Position numbers and translations under genes: made by a program
In this document: in pieces, positions 43,912 to 52,925 of the stretch
How positions within the stretch are numbered: the first letter of the stretch is position 1
How the letters are laid out: every line of letters begins with the position of its first letter
Notes under the pieces: generated by a model
Database searches by the model: none
Told to the model about the DNA's origin: nothing
What the model saw: only the letters and a program-made list of their open reading frames with translations
Assembly (NCBI GenBank): GCA_965250115.1
Contig: CBDFNJ010000002.1
Span: forward strand, 3,534,001-3,598,000
Reading direction: 5' to 3'
Length of the DNA: 64,000 nucleotides
Source: CBDFHB01 sp965250115
GTDB lineage: Bacteria > Acidobacteriota > Vicinamibacteria > Marinacidobacterales > SMYC01

Positions 43912-45054
43912 TTGAGGTCGGTCTTCGTCCTGAGCGCTATGCTCGCTCAGGGACTCGCGCAGGCTCAAACCCTCGAGACGACCCTCGTCGCGAGCGGATT
44001 GAGTTCACCGGTCGCGATCGCACACGCGGGTGACGGCTCGGACCGGCTCTTCATCGTGCAACAAGGCGGGACCATTCTCGTCCTCGAGACGGCGAGCGGC
44101 GAGAGACTCCCATTTCCTTTCCTGGATCTGACGGCGCTCGTTTCCTGCTGCAATGAGCGTGGGCTTCTGGGTCTCGCGTTTCATCCCGACCACGAGACCA
44201 ACGGCTTGTTCTACGTCAACTACACCGACGTCAATGGTGACAGCGTCGTTGCGCGCTTTCGCCTTGCTACGGATCCGAACCTTGCCGATCCAGGTTCGCG
44301 CGAGACCCTTCTGACACTCAGCCAGCCGTTCAGCAATCACAATGGCGGTCAACTCGCCTTCGGCCCCGACGGCAAACTCTTCATCGCTTTCGGGGACGGC
44401 GGCTCGGCAGGCGATCCCAATAACAACGGACAGCGCCGGTCGACTCTCCTGGGGAAGCTCCTGCGCATCGACGTCGATACGCAATTCCCCTACGCGATTC
44501 CCGAGGATAACCCCTTCGTCGAGGAAGCTTTCACTCGCGGCGAGATTTGGGCCCTCGGACTTCGTAATCCGTGGCGGTTCAGCTTCGACGCCCTGACGGG
44601 CGATCTCTTCATCGCGGACGTTGGCCAGAACGCGTGGGAAGAAGTGAACTTCGATCCCGCCGATGTCGGCGGTGGACGCAACTACGGCTGGCGCATCACG
44701 GAGGGCAATCACTGCTTTCGACCTTCGAGCAATTGCGACGCCGAGGGCTTGACACCGCCGATTCTCGAGTACTCGCACGACGAGGGGTGCTCCGTCACCG
44801 GAGGGTTTCGTTACCGAGGCGCGAAGATCCTCGAGCTCTTCGGAACCTATGTCTTCGGTGATTTCTGCTCGGGCACGATCTGGGGCGCGACGCCGAACGA
44901 AGAGGGCACGTGGAACCGACGTATGCTCCTCGAGACGGAGCTATCCATCACCTCGTTCGGAGAAGACGAGGACCGAGAGCTCTACGTCGCGGATCTCCGC
45001 GGCAACCTCTATCGGCTCGAGACCTCGTCGGGGGGTCCGAACGCGGATCCCTAG
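43912..45054 (+). CDS. PQQ-dependent sugar dehydrogenase-like (glucose/sorbosone dehydrogenase family)
   Basis: About 380 residues from a TTG at 43912. The signal RSVFVLSAMLAQGLAQAQ precedes the mature part. A six-blade propeller is shown by SDRLFIVQQGGTILVLET, the catalytic-His segment SNHNGGQLAFGPDGKLF, and FGDGGSAGDPNNNGQR with the calcium/PQQ contact region, plus LRNPWRFSFDALTGDLFIAD. Acts in the periplasm on an aldose or related sugar. The upstream frame is open but lacks protein character, so the TTG with its signal is preferred. Convergent overlap of four bases with the SelD fusion. Confidence 0.85.
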   Translation: MRSVFVLSAMLAQGLAQAQTLETTLVASGLSSPVAIAHAGDGSDRLFIVQQGGTILVLETASGERLPFPFLDLTALVSCCNERGLLGLAFHPDHETNGLFYVNYTDVNGDSVVARFRLATDPNLADPGSRETLLTLSQPFSNHNGGQLAFGPDGKLFIAFGDGGSAGDPNNNGQRRSTLLGKLLRIDVDTQFPYAIPEDNPFVEEAFTRGEIWALGLRNPWRFSFDALTGDLFIADVGQNAWEEVNFDPADVGGGRNYGWRITEGNHCFRPSSNCDAEGLTPPILEYSHDEGCSVTGGFRYRGAKILELFGTYVFGDFCSGTIWGATPNEEGTWNRRMLLETELSITSFGEDEDRELYVADLRGNLYRLETSSGGPNADP

Positions 45055-47288
45055 CGGGTGGCTTGGACTTCGATCAGGGCCCCATCGTTGCGCGGTTCCA
45101 TCACCTCGCCAATCAAAACCGCATCCTCGAGGCGCTCGAGAGCCTCGCTCACTTTGGTCTCCGCGACAGCGAAGAGGAGACCGCCCGACGTCTGAGGATC
45201 GAAGAGAAGCTCGAGTTTCGGATGCCTCGCCGCCTCCGGATGAACGACGATCCCCCGCTTCGCCTTCTCGTTCTGAGTGTGGAACGTGCTGCGAAACCCC
45301 TGGCCTAAAAGCTCCACGGCGCCCGGCAGGGCGGGTATGCTCGTGACGTCCACGACGGCGCTCGTTCCACTCGCGCGAAGCATCTCGGCGAGATGGCCAA
45401 TCAGACCGAAACCGGTAACGTCCGTCGCGGCGCGGGAGCCGAGCTCCGACGCGACGCGCGCGGCGGCCGCGTTGCTCCCGATCATGGAGGCGATCGCCGA
45501 CTGGAGCCAGGGGCCGGCGACGCGGCCTTTCATGTCCGCATTCAGCACTACCCCCGTACCGAGGCGCTTCGTCAGAAGGAGCCGGTCGCGCACGGCCAAA
45601 CGGTCGAGCGAGAGCAGAGCTCCTTCTTGCGCCGGGCCATCGACGGAAAATCCGACGAAGAGCTCCGGGCCGGAGGTCGTGTGGCCGCCCAGCAGGCTCA
45701 CGCCGACCGGATCGAAGGCGGCCCGCGCGCCGGCGAGAACTTGAAAAAGCATCTCCTCTGCATCCGCGTCCGTTCGTTCCTTCGGTAGAGTGACGAGCGC
45801 GAGCGCATGCTCGGGGATGGCGCCCGTCGCGTAGATGTCCGAGAGCGCGTTCACGGCCGCGATCCGACCGACGAGATAGGGGTCGTCGAAGAACGCGCGG
45901 AACGCATCAACACTCGAGACCATAAGGTCTCCACTGGGCGAACGAAAGGCCGCCGCGTCGTCTCGGGGCGCGAGACCGAGCTCGTGAGAAGTATCACCTT
46001 CGACCGAACCGAGGCGATCGAGCGCCCGGTCCAGAACGCTTTGCCCCACCTTGGCGGCGCATCCGCCGCAGAGCATCTCGCTACCCTTGGACATATCGGG
46101 CAAGGCCTCGAACGCGGGCGTCATCGTGCCGGATTCGTCGAGCACCTGAAAGCGCGTCATGAACTTGCGATCGATGCGATCCTTGAGACGCATGACCCAC
46201 TCGCCCTCGAAGGACCGACCCCACTTGGCACCCAGGGCGTTGCCGTCTCCGAGGTTGAGGAGCGTGAGGAAGTCAGCCTGGGGCCGATAGTTGCGCAGCG
46301 GCTGGCCTTCGATGGCCGAGCGTAGGTTGTCCGTCAGATATGGCCCTTGCCGCACCGCATAGACGCCGGCCTTCGGAGTTTTCGGATAGTCCGTAAGCGT
46401 CGCGCAATCGCCCACGGCAAAGAGATCGTCGTAGCCCTCGACTTGAAGCGTCGAGCGCGTCTTCACGAATCCGCGGGGCTCAGTGGGAAGACCGGAGTCG
46501 CGCAGTAGTGAGTGGCCCACAGCACCCGTTACCCAAACGAGCGCTTCGTAGGCTAAACGGCCCCCGTCTTCGAAGACGACCTCGCTTCCCGTCGCCTCGA
46601 CGACACGCTTTCCGGGAATGATCTCGATCCGGCGTCGCTTCGCGTTCTTGTGAACGCGGTCGATCAAGCTCTTCGGATAACCCGCCAAGACCTCGGGCCA
46701 AGCGTGCACGAGCTTGACGTCGATGCCCTCTTCCGTCGCGGCGGACACGCGATGGAAGAGCGTGAAAGCGAGCTCCACGCCGCCAGCACCGGCGCCGACG
46801 ATGACGATGCGGAAGGGAGCTCCCCGCTCCCGGTTGCGAGCACGCTCGACGAGGGACCCCGTTCGTCGCACGAGTTCCGAGATGGGGCGCGTGGGCAGCG
46901 CGTGCTCGCGGATTCCTGGCAGATCCAACCCGACCACTGTCGAGCCGACATCCAGGGAAGCCAGGTCGTAGGGGATGGGCGGCCGATCGGCGAAGTAGAT
47001 GCGCTTCTCGTCTGCATCGATGCGAACCGCGGCGGATAGGATGACCCGCGCCATGGCCCGGCGCGCGAGAGGCAAGACGTCTATCTCGAGCTCCGACGCC
47101 CGGTACTGTCCCGCGACGAAGCCCGGCACCATCCCGGAGTAGACCGCCACCGGCGTGTCTACCACGAGGGTCAGATGGGCATGAGTCAGAGGCTCCATGG
47201 CGAAAGCCCGGAGTGCCTGAACGTGGGAGTGCCCACCCCCAACGAGCACGAGCTCCGCTGTCGCAAGGTTTTCCTGATGAATCGTCAC
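45051..47288 (-). CDS. selD: Fusion of NAD(P)/FAD oxidoreductase and selenide,water dikinase (SelD)
   Basis: About 745 residues from a GTG at 47288; further open frame upstream could move the start. The N-terminal half (about 1-380) is an NDH-2/pyridine-nucleotide-disulfide-type flavoprotein: LVLVGGGHSHVQAL, then IVGAGAGGVELAF (NAD fold) and FAVGDCATL. The C-terminal half (about 395-745) is SelD, making selenophosphate from selenide and ATP: MLCGGCAAKVGQ near its start, then GLAPRDDAAAF, AVNALSDIYATGA, LLGGHTTSGPELF and TGFGLIGHLAEML. The Cys (not Sec) position is a plain codon. Such fusions are known in cyanobacteria and others; the flavoprotein is thought to serve selenium reduction or supply. 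No selenocysteine or selenouridine gene was seen here. Confidence 0.88.
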   Translation of the reverse strand: MTIHQENLATAELVLVGGGHSHVQALRAFAMEPLTHAHLTLVVDTPVAVYSGMVPGFVAGQYRASELEIDVLPLARRAMARVILSAAVRIDADEKRIYFADRPPIPYDLASLDVGSTVVGLDLPGIREHALPTRPISELVRRTGSLVERARNRERGAPFRIVIVGAGAGGVELAFTLFHRVSAATEEGIDVKLVHAWPEVLAGYPKSLIDRVHKNAKRRRIEIIPGKRVVEATGSEVVFEDGGRLAYEALVWVTGAVGHSLLRDSGLPTEPRGFVKTRSTLQVEGYDDLFAVGDCATLTDYPKTPKAGVYAVRQGPYLTDNLRSAIEGQPLRNYRPQADFLTLLNLGDGNALGAKWGRSFEGEWVMRLKDRIDRKFMTRFQVLDESGTMTPAFEALPDMSKGSEMLCGGCAAKVGQSVLDRALDRLGSVEGDTSHELGLAPRDDAAAFRSPSGDLMVSSVDAFRAFFDDPYLVGRIAAVNALSDIYATGAIPEHALALVTLPKERTDADAEEMLFQVLAGARAAFDPVGVSLLGGHTTSGPELFVGFSVDGPAQEGALLSLDRLAVRDRLLLTKRLGTGVVLNADMKGRVAGPWLQSAIASMIGSNAAAARVASELGSRAATDVTGFGLIGHLAEMLRASGTSAVVDVTSIPALPGAVELLGQGFRSTFHTQNEKAKRGIVVHPEAARHPKLELLFDPQTSGGLLFAVAETKVSEALERLEDAVLIGEVMEPRNDGALIEVQATR

Positions 47289-47428
47289 ATCGGACTCCAA
47301 ACTCGCTATTCTATCCCCAAGCCGAACCGTTAGATCCGGAAACAAGTGAGGATGCCTGTAATGATGTTGTCGCTGCCCGCGCGAAGCCATCGAGCGTGCC
47401 CGTTCGTGACGTGTTATCGTGGGGTTCC

Positions 47429-47938
47429 ATGAAGGGCTTCAGGCTCGCGCTCCTTGGTTTCGGCCTCCTCGGGTCCATGATCCACTCGCGAGCCAGCGCT
47501 CAAGAGGCCAACGACCCGCAAAACCAGGCGGTATTCGTTCAACTCGAAAAGAGGTCGTCAGACGAACTTCCCGAGCACAAGCGCAAAGAGCTTTTCGACT
47601 CGGTCCGTGACATCGAGGACCAGATAGAAAAACGCCCCGGGATCCGGCTGGCGAAAAGCCGTGAGAACGCGAGCGTCGTCGTGCGCGTGCTCGATCGCCG
47701 CATCGAAATGGTCACGACGGGTCAGACGGACTACGGGGGCAGCTACACGCAGAAGCAGTATCAAACTCGTTACCTGCTCGCGTTTCGCGTCGACGCCGGC
47801 GGACGAAGCTACGAGAGCGAGGCGGCGCTTGCCGGCTCATTCATGACTTGGAAACGCGTCGCCGGCACCGTTGCCAAGGATGTCGAAACATGGGTCCAAT
47901 CCCACAGGAGCGATACGTTCGACGCCGACCAACTCTGA
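47429..47938 (+). CDS. Exported protein of unknown function
   Basis: 169 residues from an ATG at 47429, with a Sec signal (FRLALLGFGLLGSMIHSRASA). The mature part (QEANDPQNQAVFVQLEKRSS onward) has repeated Lys/Arg/Glu-rich helical stretches and a beta-rich C-half (VVVRVLDRRIEMVTTGQTDY). It does not match a family I recognise. It is followed at 12 bp by the lipid-kinase-like gene on the same strand. Confidence 0.6.
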   Translation: MKGFRLALLGFGLLGSMIHSRASAQEANDPQNQAVFVQLEKRSSDELPEHKRKELFDSVRDIEDQIEKRPGIRLAKSRENASVVVRVLDRRIEMVTTGQTDYGGSYTQKQYQTRYLLAFRVDAGGRSYESEAALAGSFMTWKRVAGTVAKDVETWVQSHRSDTFDADQL

Positions 47939-47949
47939 CGATCACTATT

Positions 47950-48846
47950 TTGACGAAGCTCGCCGTAGTCGTGAACCCCAGCGCGGGCAAAGGACGGGCC
48001 GCCCGCGTTTGGGAGCGGTTTCGCGACGCCCATCGAGAGCTCCACCACGCCCACCTGGTCACTGCGACAAGCGAGGTCGAAGCGCGTGACGCGTTGCTCC
48101 GGCTCGATTTCGAATCCATCGAGCGCGTGCTCGTTTTTGGTGGAGACGGATCGTTTCAGCTCGTGGGCAACGTTCTCCTCGAGCTCGGTGTCGGCAACCG
48201 CGTTGCGATGGCGCCCTTGCCTGGAGGGACCGGCTCCGACCTCGCCAGGGGGCTCGGCATTGGACCCGTCTCCGACGCCATCCTCGAAAGAGCGATTACC
48301 GTCCCGCCGCGCGAAATCGACGTCTTTCGGATCGAAACTGATGCCGACCACAAAAGGTTCGCGCTGAACGTCTTTTCGGCAGGCATTGCCGGAGAAGTGA
48401 ACCGCGCCGTCCGCGAGCGGCGAAGCCGTGGCACCGCAGCTTATCTCGAAGCGACCCTCGTCGCCGTTTGGCGCTATCGTCCCCAACCTTGCCGACTCAT
48501 CCTCGACGGGAAGCTATGGCACGAAGGCAAGTCGCTAATCGTCGCGGTCGCGAACGGCCCCATGTTCGGGCAAGGAATGCACATCGCGCCGGGCGCGCGC
48601 TTCGACGACGGCGAGGCCGACGTCGTCTGGGTGGATCCCGTCCCCCCATGGCAGCTCCCGTTTCGGTTTCCGCAGCTCTACCGTGGAACGCATCTCGAGA
48701 CGCGGTTCGTGCGGAGCGCGAGAGCGCGCTCGGTCAGGATCGAGCCTCTCGGGCCCATCCCTCCTCTCGACGCAGATGGAGAGCCCGTGCCCGGCCAGAC
48801 GGCAACGATCGCGGTCGAAGAACGCGCGCTCCGCGTGGCCTATTGA
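47950..48846 (+). CDS. Diacylglycerol/lipid kinase family protein (YegS/DAGK fold)
   Basis: 298 residues from a TTG at 47950 (upstream ATG at 47890 also in frame but within the previous gene). DAGK catalytic motifs: AVVVNPSAGKGRAARVW, VLVFGGDGSFQLVGNVLL (GGDG) and APLPGGTGSDLARGLGIG, plus the C-terminal half ending DADGEPVPGQTATI. Phosphorylates a lipid or a sphingoid-type substrate at the cytoplasmic face. It may be coupled to the exported protein before it, but the function of that protein is unknown. Confidence 0.82.
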   Translation: MTKLAVVVNPSAGKGRAARVWERFRDAHRELHHAHLVTATSEVEARDALLRLDFESIERVLVFGGDGSFQLVGNVLLELGVGNRVAMAPLPGGTGSDLARGLGIGPVSDAILERAITVPPREIDVFRIETDADHKRFALNVFSAGIAGEVNRAVRERRSRGTAAYLEATLVAVWRYRPQPCRLILDGKLWHEGKSLIVAVANGPMFGQGMHIAPGARFDDGEADVVWVDPVPPWQLPFRFPQLYRGTHLETRFVRSARARSVRIEPLGPIPPLDADGEPVPGQTATIAVEERALRVAY

Positions 48847-48868
48847 CCAGCGCTCGAAAATAGTCGAG

Positions 48869-49198
48869 CTACACGCGGATCTCGAGTGCGGAAACAAGAG
48901 CTCCGTCCAAAGCCGGCACCTTGGACGGGCTCAGTGAGCCGACGAATTGCGTCAGCACGGATTTCGGCAAACTCACTAGTTCATCGCAATAGATGCTGCT
49001 CTCGTGTTTGAGCCCCTCTTCGATACCCACTTGTACTTGCGTGGACATCCCGTGACGTTTCGAATAGACGGGAGCGCACACGACGGTCGAGAATTTGGAG
49101 TCGATTAGAATCTGACGGCTGACAACCACGAAGACTCGTGCTTTCTTTGGATCTCGAGCCGAGGGTCGACGTACGCGATAGAAATCGCCTCTCTTCAT
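48869..49198 (-). CDS. mazF: MazF-like endoribonuclease toxin
   Basis: 109 residues. PemK/MazF fold: KRGDFYRVRRPSA at the start, FVVVSRQILID, STVVCAPVYSKR and VSLPKSVLTQFVGSLS. Its start overlaps the antitoxin stop by four bases (ATGA), the common antitoxin-first order. MazF toxins cut mRNA or rRNA at short sites; the cleavage site here is unknown. Confidence 0.88.
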   Translation of the reverse strand: MKRGDFYRVRRPSARDPKKARVFVVVSRQILIDSKFSTVVCAPVYSKRHGMSTQVQVGIEEGLKHESSIYCDELVSLPKSVLTQFVGSLSPSKVPALDGALVSALEIRV

Positions 49199-49434
49199 CG
49201 CGACAGGGGATCCACCTGATAGCCCAGCACGTCTTCGGCCTCTTCATTGAGCTCTTCGGCGTTGTCATTGATCAGTTCGAGGTCGCGCAAGTCACGTTCG
49301 CGTCTGGCCCGTTCGGCTAGCCCTTCGCGCAGCATCCTCTCGATGATTTCAGAACGGCTTTCCCCCGACTCCGCGATCACGTCGAGCTGCTCCACGACAT
49401 CTTCCGAAAGTGTGATAGAAGTCTTCATTTTCAT
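49195..49434 (-). CDS. mazE: Ribbon-helix-helix antitoxin of the MazF-like toxin
   Basis: 79 residues. RHH fold in the N-terminal half (TSITLSEDVVEQLDVIAE then SRSEIIERMLREGL), and an acidic C-terminal part (ELINDNAEELNEEAEDVLG) that would contact the toxin. Upstream a 7-bp GC-rich stem (GGGGCCC with GGGCCCC) lies near 49473-49497, of unknown role. Antitoxin precedes toxin with a four-base overlap. Confidence 0.85.
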   Translation of the reverse strand: MKMKTSITLSEDVVEQLDVIAESGESRSEIIERMLREGLAERARRERDLRDLELINDNAEELNEEAEDVLGYQVDPLSR

Positions 49435-49720
49435 ACTACCATTGTACCCCCTTTTCCCGAACGTGTGGAGGGGCCCGCAGGCTGTAGCGGGGCCCCCACG
49501 AATTACTCGGCGAGCTCCCGCAAGGGATGTCAGAAGCCGCGTCGTTAGAGCAGATAGCGAACAAGCCCCAATCAGAACCGTGGCACGAGATTTGCTTTCT
49601 AACTAGCGCGGCGGGCGAGCGCCATGGGCCGATCGGGCCAAAAAGCGCTTCCCGCCGTTGTTCGAGCGTGCGGGCTCGAACGACGTTCTGACTCCCCCCA
49701 GTCGTTTCGAGAGGCTCACT

Positions 49721-50902
49721 ATGCTCGGACCCATCGTGCTCGACTCGGAGCTCTCACGCCGGATCATCGCGATTCTCGAGGGACCTCAAGTCGAGATCGA
49801 AGCACTTCAGACGAGTCTCGCCGAGCTCGAAGCCGAGCGCGGACCCGAGATCTATCGCCATCTCTTCTACATCCTGGGGCATCTGGACTTTCGACCGCGA
49901 GAGGCGAAGACCCACTGGCAGGGCGCGCGAAACGCGTGGGCGGAGATCTCCGCCCGACTCGAACGACCCGTCGACGTTCGTGTGGCCGTACTCGGTTATC
50001 TGCTACAGAGAAGACACGAGCTCCGAAACCCGGCCGTGGTCGAGATCGACTTTCTGCAGAAAGCGGAAGAGTTCGTCACTCGCGACGAGCTGACGCAGCT
50101 TTACAACTATCTCTATTTCCGAGACCGCAACGCGCGGGAGGCGGAACGCGCACGCCGCTACGGCGCTCCTCTCTCTCTTCTGATGGTCGACGTCGACAAC
50201 TTCAAACGGTTCAACGACGACTTTGGTCACGTGGCAGGAAACGATGCTCTGCGGGATCTCGCAGAGGGATTCGTTCGTAGCGTACGAGCCATCGATGTCG
50301 TGAGTCGTTATGGGGGTGAAGAGTTCGCGATAATCCTGCCTTCCACGCTCCGAGCCCGTGCGATCGTCGCCGCCGAGAAGATCCGCTCCAATACCGCCAT
50401 GGCGGGGATCGGCAAACGAGCGAACAGCCCTCCCCTGACCGTCAGTGTCGGGGTGGCCTCGTTGCCTGGGGATGCCCGGGATCTGGAAACGCTCGTGGGC
50501 AGCGCGGACTCGGCTCTCTATGCGGCCAAGGCGGAGGGGAAAAACTGCGTCCGATGTTGCTCCACGAACCGCCGGGAGAGCCCACGCTACTTCACTCGAA
50601 TCGAAGGAAGGCTTCGGCTGCTGGGAGATAAGAGACTCCCAATCGTCACCGTCGACCTGAGCCAGGGAGGTCTTTCCTTCGCCGTCGAGGAAAGGCTCTC
50701 TATGGGAGACATCGTTCAACTCGAACTGTCGCCCCGCGAGAACGAGCGGGCGTTAGAGTGCACCTGTCGCGTGGTTCGCGTGCGGCCAGCCGAATCTAAA
50801 TTCCAGGTAGGCGCCCAGATCATCCACGTGGACGGAGCAGGCGGTTACCAACTGCGGCAACTTCTCGAAGATCTCGACGCCGCCCTGCTGACGACGGCAT
50901 GA
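49721..50902 (+). CDS. GGDEF diguanylate cyclase with C-terminal PilZ domain
   Basis: 393 residues from the ATG at 49721. An N-terminal helical region (about 1-125) is followed by a GGDEF domain: the signature SRYGGEEFAII is intact, and RAID sits five residues before it as a feedback I-site (RxxD). A PilZ domain ends the protein: RRESPRYFTRIEG and TVDLSQGGLSF carry the RxxxR and D/NxSxxG c-di-GMP-binding residues. So it both makes and binds c-di-GMP. The end of this gene is 29 bp from the left target duplication of the IS256-type element. Confidence 0.88.
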   Translation: MLGPIVLDSELSRRIIAILEGPQVEIEALQTSLAELEAERGPEIYRHLFYILGHLDFRPREAKTHWQGARNAWAEISARLERPVDVRVAVLGYLLQRRHELRNPAVVEIDFLQKAEEFVTRDELTQLYNYLYFRDRNAREAERARRYGAPLSLLMVDVDNFKRFNDDFGHVAGNDALRDLAEGFVRSVRAIDVVSRYGGEEFAIILPSTLRARAIVAAEKIRSNTAMAGIGKRANSPPLTVSVGVASLPGDARDLETLVGSADSALYAAKAEGKNCVRCCSTNRRESPRYFTRIEGRLRLLGDKRLPIVTVDLSQGGLSFAVEERLSMGDIVQLELSPRENERALECTCRVVRVRPAESKFQVGAQIIHVDGAGGYQLRQLLEDLDAALLTTA

Positions 50903-50931
50903 GCTCGAGACGCAACAAACCAGCCGCTGAA

Positions 50932-50939
50932 CGGAGCGA
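50932..50939. repeat. Left target-site duplication of the IS256-type element
   Basis: CGGAGCGA here and an identical copy at 54328-54335 flank the element, as expected for the 8-9 bp duplications made by IS256-family transposases. It shows that the whole 3.4-kb block moved in as, or grew from, a single insertion. Confidence 0.9.
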
Positions 50940-51200
50940 GGGGATGTCCCGGCCGCTGTTGAATTTGGTCGGGTAGCGGCGGCACCTGTGAACACTCTTA
51001 GGGCCGCCGACAAAATAACTGTCTAGTTTTGAGAACACTCTTCCTGTTTCAGGTCGTGATCGCGATATCGTCTGGCATCACGAGAGCCTGGCAAGCTCCC
51101 TAGAAACGGAACATTTGTAGGTCTTCAGCAACCAGCGCGTGTTTGACAAACGGTCCTCATTGCAGGAGGATTACGCCTATCAAGGAGCACTTCTCCTATT

Positions 51201-51989
51201 ATGAGACCTACGAGCTATCAGTCTGAAGATCTCGACCGCCTGTTGAGGAAGCACAAAATAGCTACCCTCGATGATTTGAAGGCAGTGTTGGGTACCGATG
51301 TGGACTCGACCGTCTTCCGAAAGCTCAATGAGTTGGCGTATCGGACAAGCTACTCCCACCGTGGTAGCTACTACACGTTGGACGAGATCGCCCAGTTCGA
51401 TCGAAAAGGTCTTTGGTCGTTGCGCTCAGTGTGGTTCTCGAAGTACGGGACGTTGCTTGCGACGGTAAAAGCGTTGGTCGCGGCCTGTGAGGCAGGCTAC
51501 TACGTCGACGAGCTCGAGGACGTGGTGCAGGTTGACGTCAAGGCTCCTCTGTTGAAACTGGTCCGAGAGAAAAGATTGGCGCGCGAGCAGGTGTTCGGCC
51601 GATATCTGTATCTGGCCACCGATGTGAGCACGCGCAAGCAACAGCTCTCGGCCCGCCAGGTACATGAGGCGTCACCTTCCACGTTGGGCTGGGTCGGGGG
51701 AGTCCGCGTGCTCCCCGTGGAGTTGAAGGCTGCGATCGTTCTTTTCTACAGCCTGCTCGATGAAAAGCAGCGCCGTCTCTACGCGGGAGTCGAGGCCATG
51801 AAGCTCGGTCACGGTGGCGACCAACAGATTGCCGAACTGCTCGGGATGGGTCCGAGCACGGTAGCCAGAGGTCGTAGGGAATTGCTAATGAGAGATGTTG
51901 AGCTCGACGGAGTTCGGCGAAAGGGTGGCGGACGGCGCGCCGTGCAAAAAAAAAGCCAGAAGTCATCGCCAAGATCGAAGAACTCATGA
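51201..51989 (+). CDS. ISAzo13-type transposase, N-terminal frame (winged-helix plus HTH)
   Basis: 262 residues. The first 130 or so (TVFRKLNELAYRTSYSHRGS, LWSLRSVWFSKYGTLL) look like a winged-helix DNA-binding unit. The rest (LLDEKQRRLYAGVEAMKLGH, LLGMGPSTVARGRREL) is the HTH start of ISAzo13 transposases, ending before the catalytic core. The frame runs into AAAAAAAAA at 51946-51954 and then terminates at an ATGA shared with the next frame. The first part may be a fusion peculiar to this group. Confidence 0.75.
   Translation: MRPTSYQSEDLDRLLRKHKIATLDDLKAVLGTDVDSTVFRKLNELAYRTSYSHRGSYYTLDEIAQFDRKGLWSLRSVWFSKYGTLLATVKALVAACEAGYYVDELEDVVQVDVKAPLLKLVREKRLAREQVFGRYLYLATDVSTRKQQLSARQVHEASPSTLGWVGGVRVLPVELKAAIVLFYSLLDEKQRRLYAGVEAMKLGHGGDQQIAELLGMGPSTVARGRRELLMRDVELDGVRRKGGGRRAVQKKSQKSSPRSKNS
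51946..51954 (+). promoter_or_regulatory. Probable programmed -1 frameshift site (A9)
   Basis: Frame one reads CAA AAA AAA AGC; a -1 slip on A AAA AAA continues as AAG CCA, which is the ISAzo13 catalytic frame. No downstream hairpin was checked in detail. If the As were merely a loss-of-function insertion, the element would be dead instead. Confidence 0.6.
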
Positions 51990-52897
51990 AGCACGACACC
52001 GCGGGCGATCCGATGACGGGAGTGAAATGGACGCGGCGGACCACCGACAAGATTGCTTGCGAGCTAAGAAGCCTCGGTGTGAACGTCAGCAGCAAAACCG
52101 TCGGTCGACTGCTCAAACAGCTCGGCTTCTCGTTGCGGGTGAACCACAAGAAGCTGTGCGGTGCCACGTCCGAAGATCGCGATACCCAATTCGCGTGTAT
52201 CGCCGAACTGCGCGAGCGTTTTGCCGCAGCTGGTCATCCCATCATCAGCGTAGACACGAAGAAACGGGAGCTGGTGGGATTATTCAAAAACGGCGGGCAG
52301 GCCTGGAACCGCGAGCCGACTCTCGTCAAAGACCATGACTTCCGTTCCGAATCGAACGGCATCGCAATCCCCTACGGCGTCTACGATCTGCTCGCGAACC
52401 GCGGGACAGTGTTCATTGGTACCTCGTACAACACCCCGGACTTCGCCGTGAATGCCATCGAGAAGTGGTGGCGAACGGAAGGACGGCGACGCTATCCTGC
52501 AGCCCGTGACCTCGCGATATTGGCAGACGCCGGGGGCAGCAATGGCTATCGGTGTCGGGGTTGGAAGCACGGGCTTCAAACGCGGATTTGCAATCGCCAC
52601 GACATCGCTATCACCATAGCCCACTATCCGTCCGGTACATCCAAGTGGAATCCAGTGGAGCACCGTCTGTTCAGCGAGGTCAGCAAGAACTGGGCGGGCA
52701 GGCCTCTCGACAGCTACGAAACCATCCTCAAATACATCCGCACGACCACCACCTCTTCCGGTTTGCGAGTACGCGCACACCTTATCCGGCGTCGTTATCC
52801 GAAGGGCGTCAAAATCACTGACGAGCGGATGCAGGCGCTTTCCGTTACAAAGGACCAGACTCTACCCAAATGGAACTACACCATCCGACCGTCTTGA
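51986..52897 (+). CDS. ISAzo13-type transposase, catalytic frame (-1 relative to previous)
   Basis: 303 residues if begun at the ATG at 51986, but the family resemblance already starts upstream in this frame (KPEVIAKIEELMKHDTAGDP). DDE residues: Asp in PIISVDTKKRELVGLF, Asp in AILADAGGSNGYR, Glu in SKWNPVEHRLFSE. A -1 slip on the nine As (slippery A AAA AAA) joins frame one to this frame exactly, so the full transposase is probably made by programmed frameshifting. Ends with YPKGVKITDERMQALSV, usual for the family. Confidence 0.85.
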   Translation: MKHDTAGDPMTGVKWTRRTTDKIACELRSLGVNVSSKTVGRLLKQLGFSLRVNHKKLCGATSEDRDTQFACIAELRERFAAAGHPIISVDTKKRELVGLFKNGGQAWNREPTLVKDHDFRSESNGIAIPYGVYDLLANRGTVFIGTSYNTPDFAVNAIEKWWRTEGRRRYPAARDLAILADAGGSNGYRCRGWKHGLQTRICNRHDIAITIAHYPSGTSKWNPVEHRLFSEVSKNWAGRPLDSYETILKYIRTTTTSSGLRVRAHLIRRRYPKGVKITDERMQALSVTKDQTLPKWNYTIRPS

Positions 52898-52925
52898 AAA
52901 CGGGAACTTATTTTGTCGCCGGCCC

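Larger units (their letters stand above)
51001..52925 (+). mobile_element. ISAzo13-type element inserted in the IS256-type element
   Basis: 1925 bp with inverted ends: 51001-51018 and 52908-52925 match at 17 of 18 bases (outermost GGGCCG, then CGACAAAATAA). TTA is duplicated on both sides (50998-51000 and 52926-52928). The two frames at 51201 and after encode an ISAzo13-family DDE transposase that must be joined by frameshift. TTA is also the reverse complement of the host transposase stop codon TAA. Confidence 0.85.
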
